From positions 5,782,001-5,846,000 of the forward strand of contig NZ_CP029550.1 of NCBI RefSeq assembly GCF_003173715.1: 64,000 nt of DNA, written 5' to 3'. Source of the DNA: Methylobacterium durans. Its GTDB lineage: Bacteria; Pseudomonadota; Alphaproteobacteria; Rhizobiales; Beijerinckiaceae. This document shows, piece by piece, positions 26,792 to 35,378 of the stretch (the first letter of the stretch is position 1; every line of letters starts with the position of its first letter). A program made the translations under genes and the position numbers. The notes below the pieces were generated by a model. That model made no database searches. It was not told the DNA's origin and saw only the letters and a program-made list of their open reading frames with translations.

Positions 26792-27007
26792 ATGAGATGG
26801 GTCAGATGGCTGGCGGTGCTGCCCTTCCTCGGCATGCTCGGCGGCCCCTTCTTCCTCAACCGCGTCACGCCCCTCGTCCTCGGCCTGCCGCTGCTGCTGG
26901 CCTGGCTCGTCTTCTGCGTGCTGATGACCTCGGTCATCATGGGCGTGATCTATCTCTGCGACCCTGAGAACCGCACCGACGGGACGGGCCGGGAGGCCGG
27001 CGAATGA
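26792..27007 (+). CDS. DUF3311 small membrane protein
   Basis: 71 aa from ATG 26792: two transmembrane helices (WLAVLPFLGMLGGPFFLN; GLPLLLAWLVFCVLMTSVIMGVIY) and a short polar tail. The LPF-x-G...PFF-N motif with a second long helix is the DUF3311 pattern. Such proteins are nearly always encoded just before a sodium:solute symporter, as here, with the stop overlapping the next start (ATGA), and are presumed accessory subunits. Upstream start codons exist but add a non-membrane Arg/Pro-rich shadow. Confidence 0.85.
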   Translation: MRWVRWLAVLPFLGMLGGPFFLNRVTPLVLGLPLLLAWLVFCVLMTSVIMGVIYLCDPENRTDGTGREAGE

Positions 27008-28452
27008 GCATCGCCCTCCTCATCATCGCCGGCGCCTTCGCGGGCGCGCTGGCGCTCGGCATCCGGGCGCGCTCCGGTCGCGAGATGAGCCTGGAGCAGT
27101 GGACGGTGGGCGGACGCGGCTTCGGCACGCTGCTCGTCTTCCTGCTGATGGCGGGCGAGATCTACACCACCTTCACCTTCCTCGGCGGCTCGGGCTGGGC
27201 CTACGGGAAGGGGGGGCCCGCCTACTACATCCTCTGCTACCTGACGCTCCTCTACGTCGTCTCCTACTGGCTGCTGCCGCCGATCTGGCGCTACGCCAAG
27301 GAGAACCGCCTGTTCTCGCAGCCCGACTTCTTCGCCGCGAAGTACGGCAGCCGCGGCCTCGGCCTCGTGGTGGCCCTCGTCGGCCTCGTCGCCCTCGTCC
27401 CCTACCTCGTCCTGCAGCTCAAGGGGCTCGGCATCATCGTCTCGACCGCCTCCTACGGGGCGGTCTCGCCGACGCTCGCGATCCTGATCGGGGCGGCGGC
27501 GGTGACGGCCTACGTCATGGTCTCCGGGGTCCACGGCTCGGCCTGGACCGCGGTCATCAAGGACCTGATGATCCTGTTCGTGGTCGCCTTCCTCGGCATC
27601 TACCTGCCGCTGCACTATTACGGCGGCTACGGCGCGATGTTCGAGGCGATCGAGGCGGGAAAGCCCGGCTTCCTCGCGCTTCCCGAGCGCGGGCAATCGC
27701 CGACCTGGTTCGCCTCGACGACCCTGCTCACGGCGCTCGGCGGCTACATGTGGCCGCACGTCTTCGTCTCGGTCTACACGGCGGGCGATCCGCGCTCCTT
27801 CCGCCGCAACGCCGTGCTGCTGCCGGTCTACCAGCTCATCCTGCTGTTCGTGCTGATGGTCGGCTTCACGGCGGTGCTGCAGGTGCCGGGGCTCACGGGC
27901 GCCGACGTCGACCTCGCCCTGTTCAAGCTGGCGCTGCAGAGCTTCCCGCCCTGGTTCGTCGGGGTGATCGGCGCCACCGGCGTGCTCACCGCCCTGGTGC
28001 CGGGCTCGATGATCCTGATGTCGGGGGGGACGCTCGTCGCCAACAACCTCGTCCGGCCGCTGCGCCCCGGCCTGACCGAGGCCGGCACGGCCCGGCTCGC
28101 CAAGATCTCGGTGCCCCTCATCGCCCTCGTCAGCGTCGGCGTGACGCTCCACGGCGGCGAGACGATCGTGCAGCTCCTGCTGATGGGCTACAACTTCGTG
28201 ACGCAGCTCCTGCCGGCCCTCGTCGCGAGCCTGCTGCGGACGAACCCCCTCACCGCCCGCGGGGCGTTGGCCGGCATCCTCGTGGGCGTCGCGGCGGTGG
28301 CGGCAACGAGCCTCGGCGGCCTGACGCTGGCCGGCCTGTTCCCGTTCCTGCCGGGCCCGGTGCAGGACATCAACGTCGGCTTCGTGGCGCTCGCCCTCAA
28401 CGTCGCCGCCGCAGGGATCGTCAGCCGCCTCGACAGGCCCCGGCGCGGGTGA
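27004..28452 (+). CDS. Sodium:solute symporter family permease (monocarboxylate/PanF-type)
   Basis: 482 aa, overlapping DUF3311 by 4 nt. SSF fold with about 13 membrane helices; family marks include WTVGGRGFGTLLVFLLMAGE, TFTFLGGSGWAYGKG and ALGGYMWPHVFVSVYTAGD (the conserved G-x-x-x-x-P-H region) and SMILMSGGTLVANNLVRP (Na+ site region). The DUF3311 + SSF pairing is typical of MctP/PanF-type importers of small monocarboxylates such as lactate, pyruvate or acetate, driven by Na+. The exact substrate cannot be read from sequence. Confidence 0.88.
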   Translation: MSIALLIIAGAFAGALALGIRARSGREMSLEQWTVGGRGFGTLLVFLLMAGEIYTTFTFLGGSGWAYGKGGPAYYILCYLTLLYVVSYWLLPPIWRYAKENRLFSQPDFFAAKYGSRGLGLVVALVGLVALVPYLVLQLKGLGIIVSTASYGAVSPTLAILIGAAAVTAYVMVSGVHGSAWTAVIKDLMILFVVAFLGIYLPLHYYGGYGAMFEAIEAGKPGFLALPERGQSPTWFASTTLLTALGGYMWPHVFVSVYTAGDPRSFRRNAVLLPVYQLILLFVLMVGFTAVLQVPGLTGADVDLALFKLALQSFPPWFVGVIGATGVLTALVPGSMILMSGGTLVANNLVRPLRPGLTEAGTARLAKISVPLIALVSVGVTLHGGETIVQLLLMGYNFVTQLLPALVASLLRTNPLTARGALAGILVGVAAVAATSLGGLTLAGLFPFLPGPVQDINVGFVALALNVAAAGIVSRLDRPRRG

Positions 28453-28514
28453 GACAATCGGAGTCCCTGTCCGTGCTCGCGGCGAGCACGGACGCCACGT
28501 CCGAGGAGCACGGG

Positions 28515-28625
28515 ATGTCGCCGGAACTTCGGGAATCGCGGGCGGCCCTGATCCTGCTCGCGGTCACCGTCCTCTCCGTCCTCGTCTTCGGGGCCGTGAC
28601 CCTGATCAGCCAGATCGGCGGCTGA
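28515..28625 (+). CDS. 36-aa single-span membrane microprotein
   Basis: ATG 28515 with GAGGAG 6 nt upstream: MSPELRESRAALILLA, then VTVLSVLVFGAVTLI and SQIGG. One transmembrane helix with a charged N-terminal side. It lies 62 bp after the symporter and may be an accessory micropeptide of it. Confidence 0.6.
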   Translation: MSPELRESRAALILLAVTVLSVLVFGAVTLISQIGG

Positions 28626-28714
28626 GCCCGCGCGGCGCGGCCCCCGCGGCGGCCGTGAAGGGCGCGCCCGGAAACGCATGATGAAACACACGCCCCGCGG
28701 GCGGCATTGAGGGA

Positions 28715-30205
28715 ATGCGCGGCCCGCGCCGCGCCGCCCGATTGATCATCCGAGAGACGGTATTGCCCGAGACCGCGCCACGCCCCTCCCGCCGCCACGC
28801 GGAGCTGGGACCCGCCTTCTACGACATCGTGGCGCCGGCCCGCTTCCCGCAGGCGATCCTGCGCTACCGCAACCGGCCCTGGGCCGAGCGGGTCGGGCTC
28901 GGGACGCTCACGGACGCGGACTGGATCCGGCATTTCGGCCGGTTCGAGCCCCTGCCCGGCAGCTTCCCCGAGCCCCTGGCCCTGCGCTACCACGGCCACC
29001 AGTTCCGGTCCTACAACCCGGATCTCGGGGACGGGCGCGGCTTCCTGTTCGCGCAGCTCCACGACCTTCGGGACGGGCGCCTGCTCGATCTCGGGACCAA
29101 GGGCAGCGGCCAGACCCCGTGGTCCCGCGGGGCGGACGGGCGCCTGACGCTGAAGGGCGGCGTGCGCGAGGTGCTGGCCACCGCGATGCTGGAGGCTCTC
29201 GGCGTCGAGACCTCGAAATCCTTCAGCCTGATCGAGACCGGCGAGGCGCTGGAACGGGGCGACGAGCCCTCCCCCACGCGATCGAGCGTGCTCGTGCGGC
29301 TGAGCCACTCGCATGTCCGCATCGGCAGCTTCCAGCGCTTCCTGGCGCTCAGCGAGACCGACAACATCGTCCGGCTCCTCGACCACACCATCACGACCTA
29401 CATGCCGGAGATCTGGCAGGACGCGCTCCCCGACCGGGCCGCCGCCTTCCTCGAGGCGGTGAGCCGGCGCGTCGCCCGGATGGGCGCGCAGTGGATGGCG
29501 GCGGGGTTCGTGCACGGCGTGCTCAACACCGACAACATCAACGTCACGGGCGAGAGCTTCGATTACGGGCCCTGGCGCTTCCTGCCGCATTTCGACCCGC
29601 ACTTCACGGCGGCCTACTTCGACACGACCGGCCTCTACAGCTTCGGGCGCCAGCCCGAGGCCCTGTTCTGGAACCTGAGCCGGCTCGCCGATTGCCTGCT
29701 GCCCGTGGCCGAGCAGCCGCGGCTGGAGGCCGTGCTCAAGGGCTTCGGGCCGCACCTGCAGGATGCCTTCGCGGCGGCGCTCTTCGCCCGTTTCGGCCTC
29801 GCCCCGGCGCCCGAGGAGCCGACGCACCGCTTCGTCGGCGCCTTCTGGCGCTTTCTCGCCGAGAGCGGCGCGCCCTTCGAGCGCGTCTTCTTCGACTGGT
29901 ACGGCGGGCTCGCGAGCGCGGCGCGCGCGGGCGCGAGCCCGGTGGCGGACCTCTACCGGGCCGAGAGCTTCGCGCCCGTGCGCGCCGCCCTCGAAGCCCT
30001 GGAGCCCGCCGATCCGCGGCGCCTCGCCCATCCCTACTTCGCGGGGCAGGCGCCCTGCACCATGCTCATCGACGAGGTGGAGGCGCTCTTCGCGCCGATC
30101 GCGGACCGGGACGACTGGTCGGCCTTCGCGGGCAAGCTCGCGGAGATCGCCCGCATGGCGGAGGCCTACGGCACGGGTCCGGAAGGGATGGGCGAGGCGG
30201 CGTAA
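28715..30205 (+). CDS. selO: Protein adenylyltransferase SelO (YdiU/UPF0061)
   Basis: 496 aa. Pseudokinase-fold AMPylator: it transfers AMP from ATP to Ser/Thr/Tyr of target proteins, linked to redox homeostasis. Visible family blocks: LRYHGHQFRSYNPDLGDGRG, LDLGTKGSGQTPWSRGADGRLTLKG (nucleotide-binding Lys/Arg region) and GFVHGVLNTDNINVTGESFDYGP with the metal-binding N/D residues. Length matches bacterial SelO. The first ~20 residues from ATG 28715 are not conserved; a TTG near 28763 could be the true start. Bacterial forms lack the eukaryotic selenocysteine. Followed directly by a repeat element. Confidence 0.92.
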   Translation: MRGPRRAARLIIRETVLPETAPRPSRRHAELGPAFYDIVAPARFPQAILRYRNRPWAERVGLGTLTDADWIRHFGRFEPLPGSFPEPLALRYHGHQFRSYNPDLGDGRGFLFAQLHDLRDGRLLDLGTKGSGQTPWSRGADGRLTLKGGVREVLATAMLEALGVETSKSFSLIETGEALERGDEPSPTRSSVLVRLSHSHVRIGSFQRFLALSETDNIVRLLDHTITTYMPEIWQDALPDRAAAFLEAVSRRVARMGAQWMAAGFVHGVLNTDNINVTGESFDYGPWRFLPHFDPHFTAAYFDTTGLYSFGRQPEALFWNLSRLADCLLPVAEQPRLEAVLKGFGPHLQDAFAAALFARFGLAPAPEEPTHRFVGAFWRFLAESGAPFERVFFDWYGGLASAARAGASPVADLYRAESFAPVRAALEALEPADPRRLAHPYFAGQAPCTMLIDEVEALFAPIADRDDWSAFAGKLAEIARMAEAYGTGPEGMGEAA

Positions 30206-30209
30206 GTCA

Positions 30210-30320
30210 CCTCTCCCGTCCGGGAGAGGCCGCGGGCGCGCCAGCGCACCGGGTGAGCGATACAGGTCCTTCCGGAGAGGTCGCATCCCTCACCCCGACC
30301 CTCTCCCGAACGGGAGAGGG
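30210..30320 (+). repeat. REP-like element, copy A (3' of selO)
   Basis: Bounded by two palindromes, CCTCTCCCGTCCGGGAGAGG (30210-30229) and CCTCTCCCGAACGGGAGAGG inside 30299-30320, with an internal GCACCGGGTGAG. Starts 5 bp after the selO stop. Same design as 40448-40555 and 40604-40712. Likely folds as paired hairpins in the mRNA 3' end. Confidence 0.8.
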
Positions 30321-30342
30321 GGCGCGGCGGCCCGGGGCGGCC

Positions 30343-30489
30343 TCACGGATCGGACCCCTCCCCCCGCTCGCGCTCGGCCACGCGCCCCCGCGCGATGCCG
30401 GCATCGATGGCGCGCCGCGCGAGACGCAGGCCGAGCCAGAACAGGAGGAGGCAGACGGCGAGCGCCGCGAGGATCTTGATGGGCTGCAT
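30343..30489 (-). CDS. 48-aa single-span membrane protein
   Basis: ATG 30489: MQPIKILAALAVCLLLFW, continuing LGLRLARRAIDAGIARG and a charged tail ending EGSDP. One N-terminal membrane helix followed by a basic amphipathic segment. The ribosome site is weak. It follows the 99-aa hypothetical gene on the same strand by 34 bp. Composition supports coding, function unknown. Confidence 0.55.
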   Translation of the reverse strand: MQPIKILAALAVCLLLFWLGLRLARRAIDAGIARGRVAERERGEGSDP

Positions 30490-30522
30490 CGGGGCGGGTC
30501 TAGCACGGCCGCGCCGCGGCGC

Positions 30523-30822
30523 TCACGCGCCCGGGCCGACCGGAGGCAGGCCCTGCTCCGGGGTCGGCACCACGCCGAGGCCGGAAGGGTCGTCCGGCGC
30601 GGCGGCGCCGAGGCGGCGCAGCAGCGCCTCGTAGGTCTGCGCGGCGGGCGAGCCCGCCTGGCGCTCGTTGGTGCGGTCGAGGAGTTCGTGCAGATCCGCC
30701 GCGAGCCGTGCGCGGGCCTCGGACCCGCCGGGACTCGCCTCGAACAGGTGGCCCAGCGCCAGCTCGAAGGCGCCGACCAGAACCCGCAGCCGCTCGACCT
30801 CGTCCTGAACGCCTGGATCCAC
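30523..30822 (-). CDS. Hypothetical helical protein (99 aa)
   Basis: GTG 30822 with GGAGG 6 nt upstream. Helical: EVERLRVLVGAFELALGHLFE, ARLAADLHELLDR and AAQTYEALLRRLG, then a Pro/Gly-rich end. No motif recognised. Downstream of the PhyH oxygenase gene by 58 bp on the same strand, so perhaps co-transcribed. Confidence 0.6.
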   Translation of the reverse strand: MDPGVQDEVERLRVLVGAFELALGHLFEASPGGSEARARLAADLHELLDRTNERQAGSPAAQTYEALLRRLGAAAPDDPSGLGVVPTPEQGLPPVGPGA

Positions 30823-30880
30823 GCGCGCCTCCGTCCTCGTCGGGACTCAACGCGCCGGGGCGGCGGGAGGTCCGGCCGCG

Positions 30881-31975
30881 TCAGCCGAGCTTCGGCGGGG
30901 CATCGGCCGTCACGGCGCCGACCGGACGCCAGACGTTGCGGGCAAGGCCCAGGCGCTCGCCCCGGTCGAGGGCCCACCAGGAAAGGCGCGTGCGCCAGCG
31001 GGCGAGCCCGAGGACCGACCACAGGTCGGGGCCGGGGACCGGCAGGAAGGGGTTGTGCCGGTCGTAGGCCCAGACCTCGATCCGCACCGAGGGGCGGAGC
31101 GACGGCCCGCGGGCGTGGAAGCCCACCGTGTCGCCGACGACGAGGGTGTTGCCGGGCACCGCGAAGGCCACCGGCTCGCCGTAGCCGAGGCGTCTCAGCT
31201 CGGCCCGCGTCGCCCGGAAGGAGCCGCGCCCGGTCAGCCGGTCGGGGTTGCGGGCGGCCCCGCGGGCGAGGCGGCGCTCCCAGGCGAGGCGGCGCTTGGT
31301 CGGCCGGTGCGAGCCCGGCACGTAGGTGAAGGGCCCCTCGTCCTCCGCCACGTCGGTGAGGAAGAGCCACGCCTTCATGGTCGGATGGAAGGTGTCGATG
31401 TGGAAGTTCGTCTGCGGGTCGGGCGGGCCCTCGACCGCGTGCGAGAGGATCGCCTGCACGGTGATCACCGGCTCGCAGTCGAAGCTCGACACGTAGCGCA
31501 GGAGGCCCTGCCACGCGGGAAGCTCGAGGAGCCGGGCCATCGCCGGCATCCGCGTGAGCGTCTCGGGATCGAGGGGGATGCGGCGGGTGACCGTGTCGCC
31601 CTGGAGCTGCTCGCGGGCCTCCACCGCGACGCTGCGGACCTCCGCGCTGATGGCGGCGTAGAGGTCGGGGGGCATGAAGTCGCGCCTCGCGATGAAGCCG
31701 TCGCGGGCGAAGGCGTCCCGGTCCTCGGCCGAGACGAGATGCGCGAGCCTGCGCCGCCGCCTGTCCGCCAGGGCATGGGCGAGGCGTACCCGCGCCGTGT
31801 GGAGACCCAGGCGGTTGAGGCGCTCCGATCCGAGGATCGGGTTGTCGACGAAGGATTTGGCGCCGGTGGCGAGCGCGGCGAGCCAGAGGGGCGCCCGCAG
31901 GACGGCCCCGAGGGCGGGAACGACGCGGGCCGCCGGGCGGGCGGGAGCGGGATGGGGGGACGCGGTGGCGCTCAT
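30881..31975 (-). CDS. Phytanoyl-CoA dioxygenase (PhyH) family protein
   Basis: 364 aa from ATG 31975, GGAGGA 10 nt upstream; the longer frame to 32104 is not conserved-looking. The Fe(II)/2-oxoglutarate oxygenase triad is visible: H-x-D in NFHIDTFHPTMK, and the distal His followed by the 2-oxoglutarate-binding Arg in GDTVGFHARGPSLRPSVR. FTYVPGSHRPTKRRL is the standard PhyH 'PGSH' strand. The N-terminal ~90 residues include a hydrophobic patch and look like an extension. Substrate unknown (lipid or small metabolite hydroxylation). Divergent from the 77-aa gene at 32154. Confidence 0.8.
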   Translation of the reverse strand: MSATASPHPAPARPAARVVPALGAVLRAPLWLAALATGAKSFVDNPILGSERLNRLGLHTARVRLAHALADRRRRRLAHLVSAEDRDAFARDGFIARRDFMPPDLYAAISAEVRSVAVEAREQLQGDTVTRRIPLDPETLTRMPAMARLLELPAWQGLLRYVSSFDCEPVITVQAILSHAVEGPPDPQTNFHIDTFHPTMKAWLFLTDVAEDEGPFTYVPGSHRPTKRRLAWERRLARGAARNPDRLTGRGSFRATRAELRRLGYGEPVAFAVPGNTLVVGDTVGFHARGPSLRPSVRIEVWAYDRHNPFLPVPGPDLWSVLGLARWRTRLSWWALDRGERLGLARNVWRPVGAVTADAPPKLG

Positions 31976-32153
31976 CGGGACTCGAATCCTCCGGATGTCC
32001 CGTTCGGGACCTGCCCGCGGCGGGATATGCAACCGTTGCGTGCAAATGTGCGGAAAGGAAGGCTCGCCCGGCCGCTGCGGACGGGCTGCGCCGAGGCGGT
32101 CCAAGCCCTATCTCCCGGGCGGCGAGACCCGCCGAGAGAGCCCGAGCGACCCT

Positions 32154-32387
32154 GTGAGCCAGCGCGAGACCTTCCACATCGAGATCCTCGGCCCCGACGA
32201 CGCGGACGTGCAGACGCGCGTCTCCGTGCGCACGAGCGACCTCGCGGGCGCGCGGGAGCGGGCGCTGCGCCTGTTCGCCCGGGCGCGGGTGCCCCAGCGC
32301 GGCGGCGAGCCGGCGGAGGCGGTGCGGGTGATCGACGGGGCGGGCCGCGAGGTGTTCCGCCAGAGCCGGTTCGACCGCGGGGATTAG
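32154..32387 (+). CDS. Hypothetical protein (77 aa)
   Basis: GTG 32154. Sequence SQRETFHIEILGPDDADVQTR forms two strands, followed by a helix LAGARERALRLFARARV and a final hairpin VRVIDGAGREVFRQSRFD. A small beta-alpha-beta domain with no known function. Divergent to the PhyH gene, sharing a 178-bp promoter region. Confidence 0.6.
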   Translation: MSQRETFHIEILGPDDADVQTRVSVRTSDLAGARERALRLFARARVPQRGGEPAEAVRVIDGAGREVFRQSRFDRGD

Positions 32388-32561
32388 GCGCCCCCGGCGG
32401 GGTCAGCCCCGGCCGCCGGACACCGTGCGGAAAGGATCTGTTCCGCCCGCTCAGCCCGCGCTATCGGTGAAGTCACGGCCGATTGCAGATGAGCGCGGGG
32501 AGAGACCGATTTGATCCGGGATCATAATAAGATTCTTTGAAGAACAGCTCGAACGCTCTTC

Positions 32562-32936
32562 TTGCGGTTACTTCCGGTCGCGCTGCTGACGCTGCCCTTC
32601 GGCGCCCGGGCTCAGAGCGTGGAGGACGGGTCCGACGCCGCCATCGGGCCGGCGGAGACCCGCACGATCCTCGACAGGGTCGGGCGGGACCTGAAGAGCC
32701 CGGATGCCAGGGTCACCGCCCTCCGCCGGGGGGAGGGCGCGGTGATCTGCGGCTCGGTCGACGTCAAGAACCGGATGGGGCTGTATACCGGCCCGCGCGG
32801 CTTCGTGGCCGACCTCTCCGACGGGTTCTTCGGCCGGGTTCCGGACGGGCCCGAACTCCTCAGCCCGAGCCGGATGGACGATTACCGCGCCATGGAACGG
32901 ACCCGGGACCTCTACTTCAAGGCGTGCCTGCGATAG
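32562..32936 (+). CDS. Secreted hypothetical protein (124 aa)
   Basis: The only usable start is TTG 32562 (an in-frame TGA lies 24 nt upstream and no ATG/GTG follows before the signal peptide). LLPVALLTLPFGARAQS is a Sec signal with an A-x-A cleavage site, so the mature protein is ~106 aa and periplasmic. Two Cys (VICGSV and the C-terminal FKACLR) could form a disulfide. Family not recognised. Preceding DNA (32500-32545) is AT-rich and likely holds its promoter. Confidence 0.6.
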   Translation: MRLLPVALLTLPFGARAQSVEDGSDAAIGPAETRTILDRVGRDLKSPDARVTALRRGEGAVICGSVDVKNRMGLYTGPRGFVADLSDGFFGRVPDGPELLSPSRMDDYRAMERTRDLYFKACLR

Positions 32937-33020
32937 ATCGCCGGATGCGGGGAGGCCGGCTGCCGGGGAACGGGGGGCGCCCTATCTCCCGCGCTGCGCC
33001 CCGCCGTTCCGGTCCCCGCC

Positions 33021-33377
33021 ATGCGCCTCGCCCTTGCCCTCGTCGGAGCCGCGCTCCTGTTCTGCGCCCTGTTCGTGCGCAGCTACACCGTGCCGCCGGC
33101 GCCCGACCGGCGGGGCGGCACCACGGTGTCGCTCGCCCTGCCGAACCGGCCGCTCTTCGGAAGCCCGCGGGCCGATTGCCTCGGCACGCCGGATTCGGAG
33201 CCCGTGATCGCCTGCCTGATCGCCTCGGTGAACCGGGCGCGCAGCGAGGCGATCCCGCTCGTGAGCCTCGGCTTCTCGCCGGCCTGCTACGACCTCTCGC
33301 AGCGCATCGCCCTGATCGGCCGGGACGCGGCGGCGGCCGAGGCCCGCCACGCGCAGATCGCCCGGTTCGGCTGGTGA
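33021..33377 (+). CDS. Membrane-anchored/secreted hypothetical protein (118 aa)
   Basis: ATG 33021; N-terminal hydrophobic helix LALALVGAALLFCALFV without a clear cleavage site, so probably a signal anchor. Periplasmic part holds four Cys (ADCLGTP, IACLIAS, PACYDL) that could pair. No family known. Lies 84 bp downstream of the previous secreted protein gene. Confidence 0.6.
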   Translation: MRLALALVGAALLFCALFVRSYTVPPAPDRRGGTTVSLALPNRPLFGSPRADCLGTPDSEPVIACLIASVNRARSEAIPLVSLGFSPACYDLSQRIALIGRDAAAAEARHAQIARFGW

Positions 33378-33477
33378 GGCGCGCGCCGGATCGGTCCCGC
33401 CCGCGGGCGCGTTGAGTTTGAGGATCCGGCGCGCGAGCCCGCAGCGCGTGAGGATCACGAGCTTGAGGACGACGACG

Positions 33478-33834
33478 ATGGCGCTCAGGTCCGAGACCCC
33501 TCCCCCGCCCGCCGACCTCAAGGCCCCTGCGCCCGGCCCGTCCGACCGGCCGACCACGGCCCAGCTCAAGGCGGACATCGACAGCGGCCGCACCGGCGAC
33601 AAGGTCGCGCATTACGATCCCGGCCTGTCGCAGCTCGGCACCGACGACGAGGCCGCCGGCCGGCCGAACGAGGCGCACCGGATCGCGGCGGCCCGGCAGC
33701 AGGAATCCGCCGCGCCCCACGTGCGGGCGGCGGCCGACCCGCAGGGCAGCCGCCCCTGGGTGCTGCCGGCCTTCGCGGGCTTCATCGTGTTCGCGGCCGT
33801 GGCGATCGGCCTCGCCCTCTGGCTGCTGCCCTAG
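33478..33834 (+). CDS. Tail-anchored hypothetical protein (118 aa)
   Basis: Start at ATG 33478 (GAGG upstream) rather than GTG/ATG at 33412. Pro-rich N-terminus (PPPPADLKAPAPGPS), a polar middle with TTAQLKADIDSGRTGDKVAHYDPG (a short motif recurring in small rhizobial proteins), and a C-terminal membrane helix (VLPAFAGFIVFAAVAIGLALWL). Cytoplasmic domain anchored by its tail; function unknown. Confidence 0.65.
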   Translation: MALRSETPPPPADLKAPAPGPSDRPTTAQLKADIDSGRTGDKVAHYDPGLSQLGTDDEAAGRPNEAHRIAAARQQESAAPHVRAAADPQGSRPWVLPAFAGFIVFAAVAIGLALWLLP

Positions 33835-33840
33835 GAAGGG

Positions 33841-34749
33841 CTAGGCGGCCTCGTCGTCGAGGGAGAAGCGGCTCGCGGGCCATTCGTACCGGCCGAGGGC
33901 CGCCGCGAGCGCCGATAGCGGCGTCGAGCGCCGCCGGCCCCCGACCGTCACGAGGCAGACCTGGCGGGCGACGGCCGGCTCCATCAAAGGCAGGAGCGAC
34001 AGGCCGGGCAGGGTGGCGGAGAACTCGGGCAGGAAGCACACGCCCATCCCGGCCGCGACCATGCTCTGGATCCAGTCCTCGCGCTCGCTGCGGTGGGAGC
34101 GCAGGATCTCGGTGCCCTGCTCGCGCAGGATCTCGGCGAGATGGTCCCGGTACTCGCAATTGATCCGCTGCAGGTAGATCTGCCCGGCCATCTCGCGCAT
34201 CCGGATCGCGTTGCGGCAGGCGAAATCGTGCCCCGGCCCGCAGGCGAGCATGAAGTGCTCCTCGTAGAGCGGGCTTGCCCGCAGCGGGTTGGGGAAGCCG
34301 CGCGGATCCGCCATGATCGCCACGTCGAGCTCGCCCGCGAGCAGCATCTCGGTCAGGCGCGCGGGCACGCCCTCGACGAGGGTCAGCTCGATGCCCGGAT
34401 GGGCGACGCGGAAGCTGTTGAGGAAGCCGACGAAGCGCAGCGGCCCGATCGTGCACATCACGCCGAGGCGCAACTCGGCACCCTCGAGCCGCAGGAAGCG
34501 CGAGGCCGCGCGCTTGGCGCGCTCGCGCCGCTCGATCATCTCGGTGAATTCGGGCTCCAGAAGGCGGCCGAGATCGGTCAGGTGCACGTGGCCCCGCTCC
34601 CGCGAGACCAGCAGGCCGCCGAGCTCGTCCTCCAGCTTCTGGATCGCCCGGGTCAGGGCGGGCTGCGTCACGTTGCAATGCTCGGCCGCCTTGGTGAAGC
34701 TGCCGAGGCGGCCGACCGCCAGGAAGTAGCGGATCTCGTGGAGCTCCAT
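33841..34749 (-). CDS. LysR-family transcriptional regulator
   Basis: 302 aa; ATG 34749 gives the standard LysR opening MELHEIRYFLAVGRLGSFTKAAEHCNVTQPALT, a winged HTH with recognition helix at ~28-40. The effector-binding domain spans ~90-295 with two alpha/beta lobes (ELRLGVMCTIGP, ELDVAIMADP, AAGMGVCFLPEF). No target operon is divergently placed: upstream are only small ORFs, so the regulon is not obvious. The sequence has some resemblance to the HcaR/BenM subfamily, but I would not name it. Confidence 0.88.
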   Translation of the reverse strand: MELHEIRYFLAVGRLGSFTKAAEHCNVTQPALTRAIQKLEDELGGLLVSRERGHVHLTDLGRLLEPEFTEMIERRERAKRAASRFLRLEGAELRLGVMCTIGPLRFVGFLNSFRVAHPGIELTLVEGVPARLTEMLLAGELDVAIMADPRGFPNPLRASPLYEEHFMLACGPGHDFACRNAIRMREMAGQIYLQRINCEYRDHLAEILREQGTEILRSHRSEREDWIQSMVAAGMGVCFLPEFSATLPGLSLLPLMEPAVARQVCLVTVGGRRRSTPLSALAAALGRYEWPASRFSLDDEAA

Positions 34750-34910
34750 CGGCGGCTCCGGCCTCACGGTCCTGGGGGCCGCCTCGGGCCGTCAGCCCGG
34801 CGCGGCCGTGGGACATCGGCCCGCCATTGTCTCGACAACGGGGCCATCGTCCAGGGGCGAGGCCCGTCGGTACGCTTGGGAAACCGGATCGCCCGGTGCG
34901 CCGCGCGGGC

Positions 34911-35015
34911 TCAGCCGGCCCGCCCCGGCGGCGGCGCCGGGTTCCGGCCGGCGAGCAGACGGTCGAGCTCGCGCAGGACCGCGCATTTGGCACGTCGTTC
35001 GTTGGAGCGCTTCAT
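34911..35015 (-). CDS. 34-aa basic micropeptide
   Basis: ATG 35015 with GGGAGG 4-5 nt upstream: MKRSNERRAKCAVLREL then DRLLAGRN and a Pro/Gly end. Strong ribosome site; otherwise no support. Function unknown. Confidence 0.45.
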   Translation of the reverse strand: MKRSNERRAKCAVLRELDRLLAGRNPAPPPGRAG

Positions 35016-35120
35016 GGGAGCCTCCCGACGCCCCGGTCCGCGCCGCGGCGATGCGCCGGCGAGGAAGAGGCGTCATCTCAAGGGGATAGGTGTGGACGCA
35101 CCGAACCCGGATCAAGGGCC

Positions 35121-35252
35121 TCAGGCGGCCCTGCGGGTGAACCGGGGATGGCGGATGACGATAGCCGGAGCCGGCTGGGGCGTGGTGGGCACTGCCGGGA
35201 CCCAGATCCGGACCTGCGTGCCGGCGCGGGGATCGAACACCGTGAGGACCAT
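35121..35252 (-). CDS. 43-aa small protein
   Basis: ATG 35252 with AGGAG 6 nt upstream. MVLTVFDPRAGTQVRIWVP followed by a Pro-rich linker and a basic end (RHPRFTRRAA). Similar in arrangement to the 34-aa ORF downstream: both lie on the minus strand between LysR and the secreted 86-aa protein gene. Confidence 0.5.
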   Translation of the reverse strand: MVLTVFDPRAGTQVRIWVPAVPTTPQPAPAIVIRHPRFTRRAA

Positions 35253-35378
35253 GATCGTCTCCTCTCATCCATCGTGTCCGCGAATCTCGCACGGGCGGCT
35301 TGCGGCTTCCGTGACGCGGGTCACGCTCTCGGAGGGCCGGGGCGGCCCTCCGCGCGGGGTGCGCCCGAACCGGCGCCC

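Noticed and set aside
34843-34920. tRNA-like string GGGCCATCGTCCAGGGGCG
   Set aside because: No T loop, no acceptor pairing and no plausible anticodon arm.
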